A stretch of DNA of 64,000 nucleotides from NCBI GenBank assembly GCA_047967505.1, contig CM106541.1; one strand, written 5' to 3'. Below the pieces are notes generated by a model. The model did no database searches and had not been told where the DNA came from. It was given only the letters and a program-made list of their open reading frames with translations. Origin of the DNA: Dipteris shenzhenensis (Eukaryota; Polypodiophyta; Polypodiopsida; Gleicheniales). Every line of letters begins with the position of its first letter. The first letter of the stretch is position 1. Of the stretch, positions 51,040 to 62,469 are shown in pieces. The translations under genes were made by a program, and so were the position numbers.

Positions 51040-53740
51040 GAGATGTATGAAGAGTGTGCATGGCTTCTCTATGCAAGCATTGCAGAGACAATGAGCATGT
51101 TGTGAAGCATTGGGAGATGCCACCAAAATCAAAGAAGGAGAGAGCTCAACATTTATAGCAACAAATCCAAGTCTTGCGAGGCGATGTTCAAGCACTCAAG
51201 TTTGTCCAACAAACATCGGATGTCAAGAGTGCATGCAATAGAATTCAGTTAACAATTGCAAATTTTCAACAGATGATTGGTAATTTTAAGCAAGGGATAC
51301 GTGAAATTGTTGAAGGTGAAAATTTGGATTGAGTTGCATCCAATCCGTGGCTAAAGATGGTAAATTACGGGAGCAGTGAATTCTTATAGCTTGTTCATGG
51401 AAGCATTGGTAGTGGATGTCTGACATAGAAGAACCTGAGAATCTCCTCAACAAATTGGCCATCCATACTTCACCAGGGCTCGGGCTAGAGGTCAGACAAG
51501 TGCCTCTGAAGAGGTCTTGGGGGAGCTGGCACAAGGTCATGAAGTGGTCATAGAAGCATCCAAATGCCATCGTGTGAATGAAATCAGTGGTAGTTCAAAG
51601 GATGAAGATTGGGTTCCTAGCTGCATAGCATCAGGGGAAGAACCTTCCACTAGTTTAGGTGGTAGTTCCGAATACCATGATGCAAAGAATCCCGGAGGCC
51701 TTCATAATTCATGGTCTCCTTCAGAAGCTTTCATTCATGCAACCTATGGTTATCATGTAGCATTTTGACTATATGTAAGAGTGCGAAGGCAATTGTATGA
51801 TCCACTTCCACCCCAACCCCGTCCAAGGATAATACCACTAGTTGTTTTGATCTTCCCTACAGTGAACATGCAGAACCCGAAAGTCCACTCTATGAAATTC
51901 AATGGCAAAACAAACCAAGACCCTGATAGTCACTTTGGGAAATTTGAGACCCGATGGGTAGCAAGTGGTTTTGAAGGACGACTTGATGACACCGTGAAGA
52001 AGGAATAGTTGGTAGCCACTTTGGTGGGCAAGGCGATGAGTTGGTTCATTCAGTATCACATGGGACATTTTGCAGATTATGAGGCTTTAAAGCAAGCTTT
52101 TCTTGCATGGCTTCGACAAGAGAAAACACCATAAGCAATTCCAAAAATCTTTGGCAATTGAAACAGAAGGATCTGTTGGTAGAAGACTATGCCCAAAAGT
52201 TTCGCAATTTGAACCAAAAGCTAGCCACCCCTCAGAGATCTTAACTCAGGAGCAATTGGGAGATTACTTTTGTAAGGAACTAAATACCGAATTGAGAAGT
52301 GTTGTTGCTAGGAGGGACACCAGGGCACCTTGGGCAGGAGGTAATGACTTTGACAATATGGTAGAAGCCGCACAGTGAGTTGAACAAAGATTTGGCATGA
52401 CCAAAAGAAAATCCAAGAAGAATAGAAGGAAGGATACACAGAATTTTGATTTGGACACAAATTAGGATGGGGACTTTGACAAGACGGTGAAAATGATACA
52501 GATTTCAAGTCTGATGTGATGATGATTCGGATGATTCCGATAATGAAGACAAGAAGACCAAACACAAAAGAAAGAAGCAATCGAAGAAAGGGAAATCCAA
52601 AGAGAGCCCAAAGTCAAAGAAAAAAGTGAAATCCTCTTCAGGAGATGAGAAATTAGAGAAAAATATAAAAAAGCATTTGAAAAGCATGGTATTGTCAAAA
52701 GCCGCTTCATCTGAGAAGCCTAAATGTGAGTTCTATGGTAAAAGAAATCACAAGAGTACCAATTGTTGGTATAATCCGAATTATAGGAGGAGATTGCCTC
52801 CTCATATGAAAAATACTTGGGACGTGACACGTCAACCATGTGCAGTCAATCAAGTAGGGGTGAATGATCCTGGTAACCAAGGAAGAAGACAGTCACATCA
52901 GAATTGGGCAAATCATCCTTGACAATTAAATAAAAACAATGATGCTCAGAATTGCACATATTGTGTTCAAGCCAAACATCAACAAGGCTTGGGTTGTGAG
53001 TTATAGTGCAAAGAGTGCAATGAGAGGGGTATCCCCATTGTGCAGTACCAAACTCTATCACAAACACAAAATCAACCTCGTCAGCCACTAGCTCAAGCCA
53101 ATGCTGTGCTTATTCAATTGGAACAAAGTTGTTCAAAGGACACACCAATGGAGGGGAAGCAAGCAGGTGGGCATGGAAATAATGATTTGGAGTCAATGAT
53201 GGCAGTGTCCTATGATTGTATGGGTTGCAAACAAGAAAGGGAGATGCTAGAGAAACAAAGTTCTCCAGAAGCACTCGCCATTACAAGATCTAAGGGTTCT
53301 GTCCCGATTGAAAATAAATTGCCTATGGCGACATAAGGTAAGCATCCAATTGATTGGAATGAGAAAAATGGAGTCCATCAAGATGTTCTTAAAGTTCTTG
53401 ATAAGTTGAATGCAAGAAAGAAAGTTAAGTGGGGAGTAAAAGATACCTCACAATTTAAGTAGAAAGAAAGATTAATGCAGAAATACGGATGATGGAGGAG
53501 AAGATCCTACGTCCACATGCTAAGCTAGCATTGAATAAGGAGGAACCAATAAAGGAAGGTGACCATAAAGGATATTGTTGAGCTCAAAGAGTAGCATGAA
53601 AACAAAAAGGTTGATGTGTTGAAGGAGAAGACTCCTTCCGAGAGGGTTATCCAGTTGGTGAAATAGGCAACAAAACCCAAAGTCAAAGATGCTGTGGACC
53701 ATGGGGAATTTGACTAGTCAATGCTAACTATACCTATTGA
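51040..53740 (+). pseudogene. gag: Gypsy-type Gag remnant inside Copia-3
   Basis: The plus-strand pieces include a knuckle-like MASLCKHCRDNEHVVKHW near 51060, a helical segment, and a Gag core (VHSMKFNGKTNQDPDSHFGKF near 51890, then LVGKAMSWFIQYHMG and ALKQAFLAWLRQ to about 52130). After several shifts come a basic stretch (52540-52680), CEFYGKRNHKSTNC near 52727 where the second Cys is Tyr, and an acidic linker to about 53335. Frames change repeatedly and stops are frequent. It looks like a gypsy Gag up to the protease region; protease and Pol are missing. Opposite strand and different superfamily from its host show it is a separate insertion or a recombination scar. Confidence 0.55.
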
Positions 53741-54245
53741 CATGGCAGGTGATGTGGCAACTGATGTCAATGTGCTAACATGGCAGATGATGTTAGTGTG
53801 CTGATGTGGCAGTCAACTGTTCGTTTGCATGGAGAGGTCGTAGCTAAGGCTTAGGTCGCTGTAGATTCTGCCTTGTAGTTTTAGGAGGTCGCTTGAGCCT
53901 TTGAGCATAAGCAAAGCTCACTCGCACAGCCTCCAAAGTAGACTAGTTTAATCCTGAGCAACCTTAGGAAATCACAAGTACTCAAAAGAATCCTTCTCTC
54001 TCTCACACACAAAAAGATCTCTCTCCTTAACAGAAATCCTCTCAAAGGAATAAGCGAATTGAATAGAAACAAAAGAAGTTTAATGGAAATCTCTCAAGAA
54101 TGAATGGAAATCCTCACAAAGAATGGATGGAATTCTCTCAATGGATGGAAATTTTCTATCAATCTATGGAAGTGAATGGAACACTCAATCTCTCAATCAT
54201 TCTCACACTCTTAAGGATCGCAATGCCTTAATGGAAGGCAAGGAT

Positions 54246-54257
54246 GCTCTGATACCA
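54246..54257 (-). promoter_or_regulatory. Copia-3 primer-binding site
   Basis: The minus strand reads TGGTATCAGAGC, abutting the LTR. Confidence 0.9.
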
Positions 54258-54487
54258 TGAACAAATATGGAGATAGGAGAGGGAAGAGTGGAGATGAGGA
54301 GAGAGGGTATAGCTATAGAGCACACCACAAATGACTAACCGTACACCAGATTTATTTGAAAATGTGGAATATATATAAACCCTTTTAGGGTTAGGGTTAG
54401 GGCATCTAACCCTTTCCTTTATAGCACTCTATGTGTTAGTGCTATGCACAATATTTGAACACATGATGTTGAGATGGTTTCTCAACA
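54258..54487 (-). repeat. Copia-3 5' LTR
   Basis: 230 bp from TGAACAAATATGG to TTTCTCAACA on the plus strand. A TATA-like run ATATATATA lies at about 54367-54375. A fragment of the same LTR family is at 17789-17908. Confidence 0.8.
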
Positions 54488-56379
54488 AACCTGCAAGAAC
54501 CTCAAATTGACAACCTACTTCAGACTGGCAAAGAGAACTCACCAAAATGTGCAATCGCCACCAAAAACCGTCGTGAGCTTCAAAATGCTCATGCAAAGAT
54601 GCATGCACAATAGGTTGTCCACCATTAGAACCAACCAATAGGACAATTACTTTTATTTTAATAAAAACAAGAAGCACCATGACTTGCAAATGCTTATGTA
54701 GAAAAGCATGTTCCCACCATTAGAACCAACCAATAGGAAAAATAGTTTTACGTTAATAAAAGAAATTGTAATTTCCCCTTTGACCTCAGCTTAATGGCAA
54801 TGCCAAAAACAAGATGAATGATATTCATAAGACCTGCCTTAGAGATGTGGCCATTGGTATGAATGATTTTGGAAAGAGAAGGTGATTGAGTTGCATTGTT
54901 TACAAGGTATATGCAACCATTTTTAAAAGTGTACATTGGTTAGTAGATGTATGTTGGAGTGCCTAGATAGTGTTTGTAGCATTTCTTGTAGAACCTAAAG
55001 TAGGGTTTTTGTTGTTGTTCTTGGGGACTTGTATACATTCACACCACCAGTTGTTGATGGTTTAGGTAGTCAAATACGGAGAGCAAGCATTGAGTTCCTT
55101 CATTGAAGGTATATCTTTCTTTTTAGAGGTGTAGTTAACCCTTGTAGCAAGTTGCAATTGCTAGGTCTTGCTCGAGCGAGATGCAATGAAATCTTGAAAG
55201 TGATACACTTTGGGTTGTTGTTGTGTAGATATTTTGGAGACAAAATTCTTGTTGTAGCAAGAGTGCTTTGGCTTGACAAGATATTAGTAGCCTGTGAAAG
55301 GAACAATCATGTGTTGAGGGATTGCAAGTTTGGTTGAGTTATTTTGGTGTAATGCGAAGTCCATCTACCCAAGTTGCCATACGCATGCCTTTTGCTTAAG
55401 GATAGTAATTTCTTGCATCACCAATGCATTAGGGGAATTTTGGACTCAAAAAGGGCCTCATAAGGAGTGGATTAGCAAAATAGATTAAGAACTAATAAGG
55501 TTTATAAAGGGTCCCATGAGTCCAAAAAAGTACACCTCCCTAGGCTTTGGTGGTCCCAAAAAGTGCACCTCCCTCTCCCACTTGGAGGATCCCCACCATG
55601 TGCTAGAAGTCCACCCTCTTTATGCCCCAAGGTGGTCCCCGCTCCTAAAAAGTATCTAGTAGGTACTAACTACACCCAAAAATTTGAAATTTTTCAAAAG
55701 TTCCAAAAATGAACTGAAACCCTTCCAAAGCTTCCCCCAAACCATGCATATGCACCCAAATCCCTTTCCAACCCTTGAATCCTTCTTCTACTCACCATAG
55801 TCACTTTCCAATGCCTCAATCCTTCTTCTTCTCACCTAATCACTTTCTAACCCCTGAATCCTTTTTCTTCTCACCATAATTATTTTTCATTGCTTTTCTA
55901 ACCCCCTCGTGGCTCCATTGCAAGATTCTCCTACAATGTGGTGCTATAGTGTAACAACAAAGCTATTTTGTAATCTAGTTTTTTAAATTACTTTCACTCA
56001 ATAACTGAAATCTATTTTCTCACATCTCTCATTGTTCCATTTCAATGTTACCAAACAAGAAGTAGAAGTGTTCCCTAAGTTACAAGTGCATGTGACAAAA
56101 TGTGTTCTTGGCAGGTTGTGGTGGAGCAAGCAATCAATGGTGCATGAGGGATACGTCTAGGGATTATGAACTACCTTCTCCATGTAGTTTATTAGATAAA
56201 CATTATTCAAATCTTTTCAAATATGTGGAAGTAATCTCGATTGGATTTCAAGGAGCTTGAGCATGGATGGATAGAAGATTGAGGAAATCAAAGGTAGAAG
56301 GAAGAATCTTCTTCAACGTAATGGAAGTGGTCATTCTTTAGCATTTACCACTATACCCATCAACATTTATTTGTCTTGT
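54488..56379. other. Non-coding interval
   Basis: No credible gene. CCACCATTAGAACCAACCAATAGGA occurs twice (54618 and 54717) and a relative lies at 19072. Near 55520-55590 AAGTRCACCTCCCT is repeated. The segment 55740-55880 repeats words such as AACCCTTGAATCCTTCTTCT. Confidence 0.4.
56375..56379. repeat. Target-site duplication of Copia-4, left copy (CTTGT)
   Basis: CTTGT here and at 61863-61867 flank the LTRs exactly. Confidence 0.95.
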
Positions 56380-56675
56380 TGTAAAGAAAGAGGGAGAGAG
56401 ATAGGAGACTCAAGTTCAGCTTTCTTCACAACACACAAAAGAGAGAGGACACAAGGTTGGAGGGTGAAGCCTTTCTTCACTTTTGCACACAACCAATACA
56501 ATAGAAGAGGGAAATACCCTATATGTCAAAACCTAGAATACGTGGTTCATATGTGAACCCAAACCAAAAACATACGTGGTAGTCTAACTACACCACGAGT
56601 ACAACTAACATAGGCGGTGACATAAATGATAGTCACCCAGGAGATATATCGGGGGTAGAGCTTGATATCTCAACA
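56380..56675 (-). repeat. Copia-4 3' LTR
   Basis: 296 bp, TGTAAAGAAAGAGGG to GATATCTCAACA on the plus strand. Confidence 0.97.
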
Positions 56676-59600
56676 CTCCCCCTCAAGCTCAAATCCATCT
56701 CACGTACACCAAGCAAGCTCCTAAATCTGCGAAGCTTCTCGGTACCCAATGCCTTCGTAAAGATATCAGCCACCTGCTCCTCAGTGCTGACATAGACAAG
56801 ATCAATCTCACCAGCTAGAACCTTCTCTCTCACAAAGTGATAATGCACCTCAATGTGCTTCGTTCTAGCATGATAAACTGGGTTATTAGCAAGCATGATG
56901 CTGCTAATGTTGTCACAATGAATGACAACTGCTGCATGAACTGACTGTCCCATATCTGCAAGTAGCTTCCGTAACCAAGCTACCTCACATGCAGCCATTG
57001 CTGCACCCCTGTACTCAGCCTCTGTGCTCGACAAGGCAACTGTTGGCTGCTTCTTGCTGCTCCAACTGATGGCACCACTCCCAAGGGAAAACATAAAACC
57101 ACTAGTAGATCTCCTGTCTGAGACACTACCAACCCAGTCAGCATCTGTGTATCCATGTACCTGTAATGCACACCCAGCTTCATAAAACAGTCCATAATGC
57201 AATGTGGACTTCACATACCGCAGTATGCGCCTAGCCGCATCCAAATGTGGCTTCCTTGGTGCCTGCATAAACTGACTCACCAGCCCCACAGCATAGCTCA
57301 AATCTGGTCTGGTTATAGTCATGTAAATCAAGCTACCTACTATGCGCCTGTACATAGTAATATCTTCAAGAAGCTCACCTGACTCTGCATTGAGCTTCAC
57401 ATTCTGCTCCAATGGAACAGAGATAGGCTTACAGCCTGTCATCCCATATTTGGACAGCATGTCCAAACCGTATTGCCTTTGCAACAGCCATATCCCACTC
57501 GGGGATCTAATAACCTCAATGCCCAAGAAGTAACGCAGCTCTCCCAAATCCTTCATCTCAAATTTCTGCTTCAACAGCAGCTTCACTTCATTAATGTCTG
57601 CATCACTATCACCTGTAATAATCAAGTCATCAACATAGATGACTATAAGCACAATCCCTCTGTTTGTCCTTTTCACATAAAGTGAAAAATCTGAATTGGA
57701 AATCTGAAATCCAATAGTGACAAGATATTGCCCTATCTTGTCTGACCATGCCCTCGGCGCCTGTTTTAAGCCATACAAGGCTTTGCACAACCTGCATACA
57801 AAATCGGGGTGTGCTTTATCCTCATAACCTTCTGGCTGCATCATATAAACCTCTTCCTGCAAGTCACCATGCAAGAAGGCATTTTTCACATCCATCTGAT
57901 GCAAAGACCATCCCTTTGCAGCAGCCATAGCAATTACTGCTCTCACGGTTGCCATCCTTGCAACTGGGCTGAAAGTTTCCTCATAGTCAATTCCATATGT
58001 CTGCGCAAAACCTTTGGCAACCAATCTTGCCTTGTACCTGCTAACAGACCCATCAGCATTGTGCTTTACTTTGTAAACCCACTTGCAGCCAATAGCCTTC
58101 TTATCATGCGGCAAAGGCATCAAATCCCAAGTGTGGTTTGCATCCAAGGCAGCCATCTCCTCATCCATAGCTGCTTCCCAATTTTGATGCCCTGCTGCAT
58201 CCTCAAAACATGTGGGCTCTGGCTCCTCTAGAACCTTGACCATATAAGCATAGTGATGTGCTATATACCCATCATATCTCAGCCTGTCAACTGGATACTT
58301 AATACGAGTGGACCTCCGTACAACTGGATCAGTTGCAGGCGTCTTTAAATCATGCCTGCTTTTTCTTGCACCAGGTGTAACAACAGAAGGAATCCCAAGT
58401 TCCTCATCAAGGCTCATTTCAGAGCCGCTTGACTCTCCATCAACATGAGAGCTACCAGCAGACACATCAAACACTGGAGCATGGTCCACTTTTTCTTTTC
58501 CCTTATGTGATACCTGCACAACACTATCAGGACTGCCATGTGATGATTCACTAGATCTCAATCTCCCTGTCCATGCATTAGATCCACTAGTAGAGGACTC
58601 TCTGGGTCCACTCAAGGCTTGAGATTGCTGCTCTGCATTTATTGCAGCATTCCCATTTCCTGCATCTGCATCTCCTACCATAACAGTTGGTGCATACCAG
58701 CTGCTCATTTCATCAAAAACAACATCTCTGCTCACTTGCATTTTGCGGGTGGAAGGGTTATAACAGCGATACCCTTTCTGGTGCAGAGCATATCCAATAA
58801 AGATGCATTTTTCTGCCTTTGGATCCAGCTTTGTTCTCTTCTCATCAGGAACATGAACATAAGCTATGCAACCAAATACCTTCAAGTGAGAAATATCTGG
58901 TTTTTGGCCTGTATACATTTCTTCAGGCGTCATGCCATGGACAGCTGCAGTGGGGGTTCTGTTCATAATATAAACAGCAGTTGCTACTGCTTCAGCCCAA
59001 AAATAATCAGGCATGTTTTTCTCATTTAGGATCGCCCGTCCTACTTCTGCAATATGCCTGTTCTTCCTTTCTGCAACCCCATTCTGCTGAGGGGTAGACC
59101 TGCATGAGTACTTCCTTTGAATTCCCTGTTCTTTCAGATATTCACAAAGTTCTTCTGAAAAGTACTCTCCCCCTCCATCAGATCTTAGCACTTTAATATG
59201 CACACCTTTCTCTTTTTCAACCATGGCCTTAAAGGCCTTGAAATGGCTGAACACTTCACTTTTGTGCTTCATAAAATAAATCCACACCTTCCTAGTGTAG
59301 TCATCAATAAACGTCACATAATAATGGCATCCACCAATAGAAGCAGCTTTGGTTGTCCAAACATCTGAATGGATCACTTCCAAAGGTCTTCTGCTCACCT
59401 TAGCATTTTTGGGAAATGCATGTCTGGCCTGCTTACCCATTTGGCATGCTTCACATACCTTTTGCATTCCCTCAACTCTGAATTTAGGCAAACCTGCAAC
59501 AATGTTTTTCGTTTGCATAGATTTCAGCCTTTGTACATTCACGTGCCCAATGCGCTTGTGCCATATCTCAATATCTGCAATGACACCTCTCCCATGCGCA

Positions 59601-60988
59601 AACATAGCAGCTTTCACCTCAGGCATATCAACATCCAAGGTGAACATTCTTCCATTTTTGTTGCCTTTCGCAACCAAGCGGCACTTATTTTTCAAGTCCT
59701 CAACGAAGCATCCATCAGGGTTAAATCTAACCTGCAGACCTTGCTCAACCATCTGGCCAACTGAAACCAGGTTCTTAGTGATTTTTGGAACATGAAGTAC
59801 ATCTGCCAAGTACTTTGTTTTGCCATCCTGCATAGCCAATGGCACTTTACCAACCTGCGTAATTGGGTGCGCAGTATCATCACCTGTTTCAACATAACCT
59901 GGCTTATCCAAATTTCTGACATCATGAAACCACTCACCATGACTGGTCATGTGGTTAGAGGCACCTGAATCAACATACCAAACATCATTGCAAGCTGCAG
60001 CATCTCCTGACATGGAGTTAACCATATGCTGCATCACAAAAAGGTGCTCATTTCTGTCGTCACCATGCCCACTTGATGATGCATAGTTGCTTTGCTGCAA
60101 CTTTCCACTTTTGATGTCATTCTGCTTTTTATAGCATGTATTCTCCTTGTGTCCAGGCTTTCCACAATAATAGCATTCTATGCTGCTATTTACTTGCTGG
60201 TTCCTTTGCCATGAACCACGGCCTCTTTGGCTCCCCCTACCTCTAGAACTACCACGTCCTCCTCCATAGGACTGGTTTTCCTGTCGTTGCTGTTGGTTCT
60301 GATTTCCTGCACGGCCACCAGAACGGCCTCTTCCTCTACCCCTGCCTCTACCTGTATTCGAGTAGAAAGCAGTCTCTTGAGAAGTTGAGGTGGCTGAACC
60401 ACCATTCCTTTGCTCTTCACTCAGCAAGAGAGCAATAAGTTCCTGAAAATCAGGAAATGTTTCACGGACTCCAATGGATGTCCGAAATTGTGCATAATCT
60501 TTCCCAAGACCATTCAAGGTCACGGACACTAAGTCCTCATCATCAACAGGTGCTCCAATGGAGGCAAGAGAATCTGCAAGGCCTTTCACCTTCAAGGAAT
60601 ACTCATTTATATTCAGATTTTTCCTTTGCACATTGTGCAACTCCTGCTTTAGCTGCATCTTCCGTGCTTTGGTATTTGTGCTATACAGCTTCACCAATGT
60701 ATCCCATGCCTCCTTAGGCGTCTCTAGATCCTGTATATGCACAATCATAGAATCTGAAATGCTAACGGACAGCCAATACAGGCATTTTCTGGCTTTTTCA
60801 TGCCATTCTTTAAAGGCCTTCAATTCAGCAGGAGTGGGAGCAGCACCCAAAACTGGTTCTGCAGTTTCACCACTGATGTAATCCCAAACTCCCTTTCCCA
60901 TAAAGAAGTTTGTCATCCTGAACTTCCATGCTTGGAAGTTGTTCTTGTCAAGCTTCTCACTGACAATGGTAGACAGATTCTCAGACAT
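56633..60988 (-). CDS. gag-pol: Copia-4 Gag-Pol polyprotein, intact
   Basis: I start at the ATG at 60988 (MSENLSTIVSEKLDKNNFQA) because Gag homology begins there; nine in-frame codons upstream are leader. The product is about 1,450 residues. In order, numbered from the upstream ATG at 61015: UBN2-type Gag to about 205; an Arg-Gly-rich stretch (about 222-270); knuckle CYYCGKPGHKENTC near 281; protease core WYVDSGASNHMTS near 346; pre-integrase finger (IWHKRIGHVN, CEACQMGKQ) near 484-528; integrase core with VIHSDVWTT, LRSDGGGEY and TPQQNGVAERKNR; reverse transcriptase with FLHGDLQEEVYMM and YVDDLIIT; RNase H with GYTDADWVGS and SSTEAEYRGA; and the closing ADIFTKALG. All visible catalytic residues are kept. 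The last codons cross the PPT, and the stop lies 43 bases inside the 3' LTR. Confidence 0.96.
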   Translation of the reverse strand: MSENLSTIVSEKLDKNNFQAWKFRMTNFFMGKGVWDYISGETAEPVLGAAPTPAELKAFKEWHEKARKCLYWLSVSISDSMIVHIQDLETPKEAWDTLVKLYSTNTKARKMQLKQELHNVQRKNLNINEYSLKVKGLADSLASIGAPVDDEDLVSVTLNGLGKDYAQFRTSIGVRETFPDFQELIALLLSEEQRNGGSATSTSQETAFYSNTGRGRGRGRGRSGGRAGNQNQQQRQENQSYGGGRGSSRGRGSQRGRGSWQRNQQVNSSIECYYCGKPGHKENTCYKKQNDIKSGKLQQSNYASSSGHGDDRNEHLFVMQHMVNSMSGDAAACNDVWYVDSGASNHMTSHGEWFHDVRNLDKPGYVETGDDTAHPITQVGKVPLAMQDGKTKYLADVLHVPKITKNLVSVGQMVEQGLQVRFNPDGCFVEDLKNKCRLVAKGNKNGRMFTLDVDMPEVKAAMFAHGRGVIADIEIWHKRIGHVNVQRLKSMQTKNIVAGLPKFRVEGMQKVCEACQMGKQARHAFPKNAKVSRRPLEVIHSDVWTTKAASIGGCHYYVTFIDDYTRKVWIYFMKHKSEVFSHFKAFKAMVEKEKGVHIKVLRSDGGGEYFSEELCEYLKEQGIQRKYSCRSTPQQNGVAERKNRHIAEVGRAILNEKNMPDYFWAEAVATAVYIMNRTPTAAVHGMTPEEMYTGQKPDISHLKVFGCIAYVHVPDEKRTKLDPKAEKCIFIGYALHQKGYRCYNPSTRKMQVSRDVVFDEMSSWYAPTVMVGDADAGNGNAAINAEQQSQALSGPRESSTSGSNAWTGRLRSSESSHGSPDSVVQVSHKGKEKVDHAPVFDVSAGSSHVDGESSGSEMSLDEELGIPSVVTPGARKSRHDLKTPATDPVVRRSTRIKYPVDRLRYDGYIAHHYAYMVKVLEEPEPTCFEDAAGHQNWEAAMDEEMAALDANHTWDLMPLPHDKKAIGCKWVYKVKHNADGSVSRYKARLVAKGFAQTYGIDYEETFSPVARMATVRAVIAMAAAKGWSLHQMDVKNAFLHGDLQEEVYMMQPEGYEDKAHPDFVCRLCKALYGLKQAPRAWSDKIGQYLVTIGFQISNSDFSLYVKRTNRGIVLIVIYVDDLIITGDSDADINEVKLLLKQKFEMKDLGELRYFLGIEVIRSPSGIWLLQRQYGLDMLSKYGMTGCKPISVPLEQNVKLNAESGELLEDITMYRRIVGSLIYMTITRPDLSYAVGLVSQFMQAPRKPHLDAARRILRYVKSTLHYGLFYEAGCALQVHGYTDADWVGSVSDRRSTSGFMFSLGSGAISWSSKKQPTVALSSTEAEYRGAAMAACEVAWLRKLLADMGQSVHAAVVIHCDNISSIMLANNPVYHARTKHIEVHYHFVREKVLAGEIDLVYVSTEEQVADIFTKALGTEKLRRFRSLLGVREMDLSLRGSVEISSSTPDISPG
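56676..56690 (-). other. Copia-4 polypurine tract
   Basis: GAGCTTGAGGGGGAG on the minus strand directly precedes the LTR. It also encodes part of the Pol C-terminus. Confidence 0.9.
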
Positions 60989-61554
60989 TTTACAAATCAC
61001 GAATTGCAACAGCAACCTGTAAACAGAGCAAATGCCTCAGAAGGGCAAATAGCAAAACTTCTGCAAAGAGCCTCACAGGGGCAGATCTGCAACACTGACG
61101 AAAGTGGTATTTCACCACACAGTCACTTCCTCGTGACGATTTTGCATCAACAGGCAACAGGCATGAATCTGCAACTCCCAATATCCCTGCACATAGGCAT
61201 ACGATGCAATTTCTATGGAACCTTTCCACCGACTAGCTGCGCGGTGGTCGCACAGCAAAAACAGGGCCTTTTTCTGAGTGCCTGCGAAGAACTTCCGCCT
61301 TCAAAACGGGCCCCGAAACGGCCTCAAATCAGAAAAATAAAGTCGCCAAGGGCTTAGCCCTTATCCCGCAGCATATACTGCGCTCTCGCCGCACCGCGAA
61401 GGGCCTCTCAATCTGAAGTAGTGCACTCCTGCACTTTTGGCTGTGCTACCTGCAGAGATTTGCTCCCAAACTCGAAATAGGAAAGCTACACTGGTCCTCT
61501 TACCAGGACACCACAAACTTGGCTAGCTTTCTTGAGCTCCTTACCACGAACAAG
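60989..61554 (-). other. Copia-4 untranslated leader
   Basis: About 0.57 kb between PBS and Gag, without convincing frames. Confidence 0.8.
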
Positions 61555-61566
61555 GCTCTGATACCA
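61555..61566 (-). promoter_or_regulatory. Copia-4 primer-binding site
   Basis: The minus strand reads TGGTATCAGAGC, abutting the LTR. Confidence 0.97.
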
Positions 61567-61862
61567 TGTAAAGAAAGAGGGAGAGAGATAGGAGACTCAA
61601 GTTCAGCTTTCTTCACAACACACAAAAGAGAGAGGACACAAGGTTGGAGGGTGAAGCCTTTCTTCACTTTTGCACACAACCAATACAATAGAAGAGGGAA
61701 ATACCCTATATGTCAAAACCTAGAATACGTGGTTCATATGTGAACCCAAACCAAAAACATACGTGGTAGTCTAACTACACCACGAGTACAACTAACATAG
61801 GCGGTGACATAAATGATAGTCACCCAGGAGATATATCGGGGGTAGAGCTTGATATCTCAACA
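61567..61862 (-). repeat. Copia-4 5' LTR
   Basis: 296 bp; no difference from the 3' LTR was seen. Confidence 0.97.
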
Positions 61863-61867
61863 CTTGT
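61863..61867. repeat. Target-site duplication of Copia-4, right copy (CTTGT)
   Basis: Matches 56375-56379. Confidence 0.95.
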
Positions 61868-62469
61868 ATGTGTTCTTTTCCTTTAGAGGACACCTATTAT
61901 ATTATAGTGTGTCCTTTTGTAGACACCATATTTTGGCTCCCCAATGGAGGTTGCTTGTACTTACCCTTTCTATGGTAATTGATATTATTTCATTCTAAAA
62001 TAAATAAATGTTATCATTCTCATGAAATAAAGTAAAATTATAATTTATGTTGTTTTACTATTGTCGTCTTATTCTTGCTGCTTGTTGAAGTTTATGCAAA
62101 ACTCAATTTCAAAAAGGCCTCTTGGCCTCAATGTGCATGTGGGTGTGCAATTGGATCAAATAATGTAAGTCTGGCCCAAATGTGTGCTTGGCCAAGAGGA
62201 CTTTGTTGTCTCTTATGACATTACTTCTTGCCCCTAATCAGCCCCTTCCTGGTGATTAGCAAGTTTCTCTATAATGAACACCAGTACACCCCATTAGCCA
62301 CACATCTATACAAAAAATCAGTTGAGCCAAGAAGAACAAGTATTGTGTAAACAAAGAAAGGCAACCACTTGAACTAGGCATCAACAAGATTGAGCCCCAA
62401 ATAGTGGTTTCCAACAAATAAAAGAGAAAAAAGATTTGGAAAAATATTAGGCAATCTTAACCCCCCCCC
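61868..62469. other. Non-coding interval
   Basis: AT-rich, no frames or repeats of note. Confidence 0.4.

Larger units (their letters stand above)
49761..54487 (-). mobile_element. Copia-3: heavily rearranged Ty1/copia element
   Basis: The right end has a full LTR (54258-54487) and an exact iMet PBS (54246-54257). The left end has only the second half of the same LTR (49761-49868), next to a PPT-like GAGGAAAGG and a copia RNase H remnant. The middle is not copia but a plus-strand gypsy Gag remnant (51040-53740). The missing half of the left LTR is replaced by the minisatellite-bearing repeat, whose terminus joins the LTR at 49760/49761. Confidence 0.65.
56380..61862 (-). mobile_element. Copia-4: complete, apparently intact Ty1/copia element
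   Basis: The 5,483-bp element has two 296-bp LTRs in which I see no difference, a perfect 5-bp target duplication, an exact iMet PBS (61555-61566), a clear PPT (56676-56690) and one uninterrupted gag-pol frame. All parts needed for retrotransposition appear present, so it is among the latest insertions here and a candidate autonomous element. Confidence 0.96.

Noticed and set aside
54381-54398. Telomere-like TTTAGGGTTAGGGTTAGGG
   Set aside because: Only about three units and inside the Copia-3 LTR; the other LTR has fewer. Not a telomere or a telomere scar.
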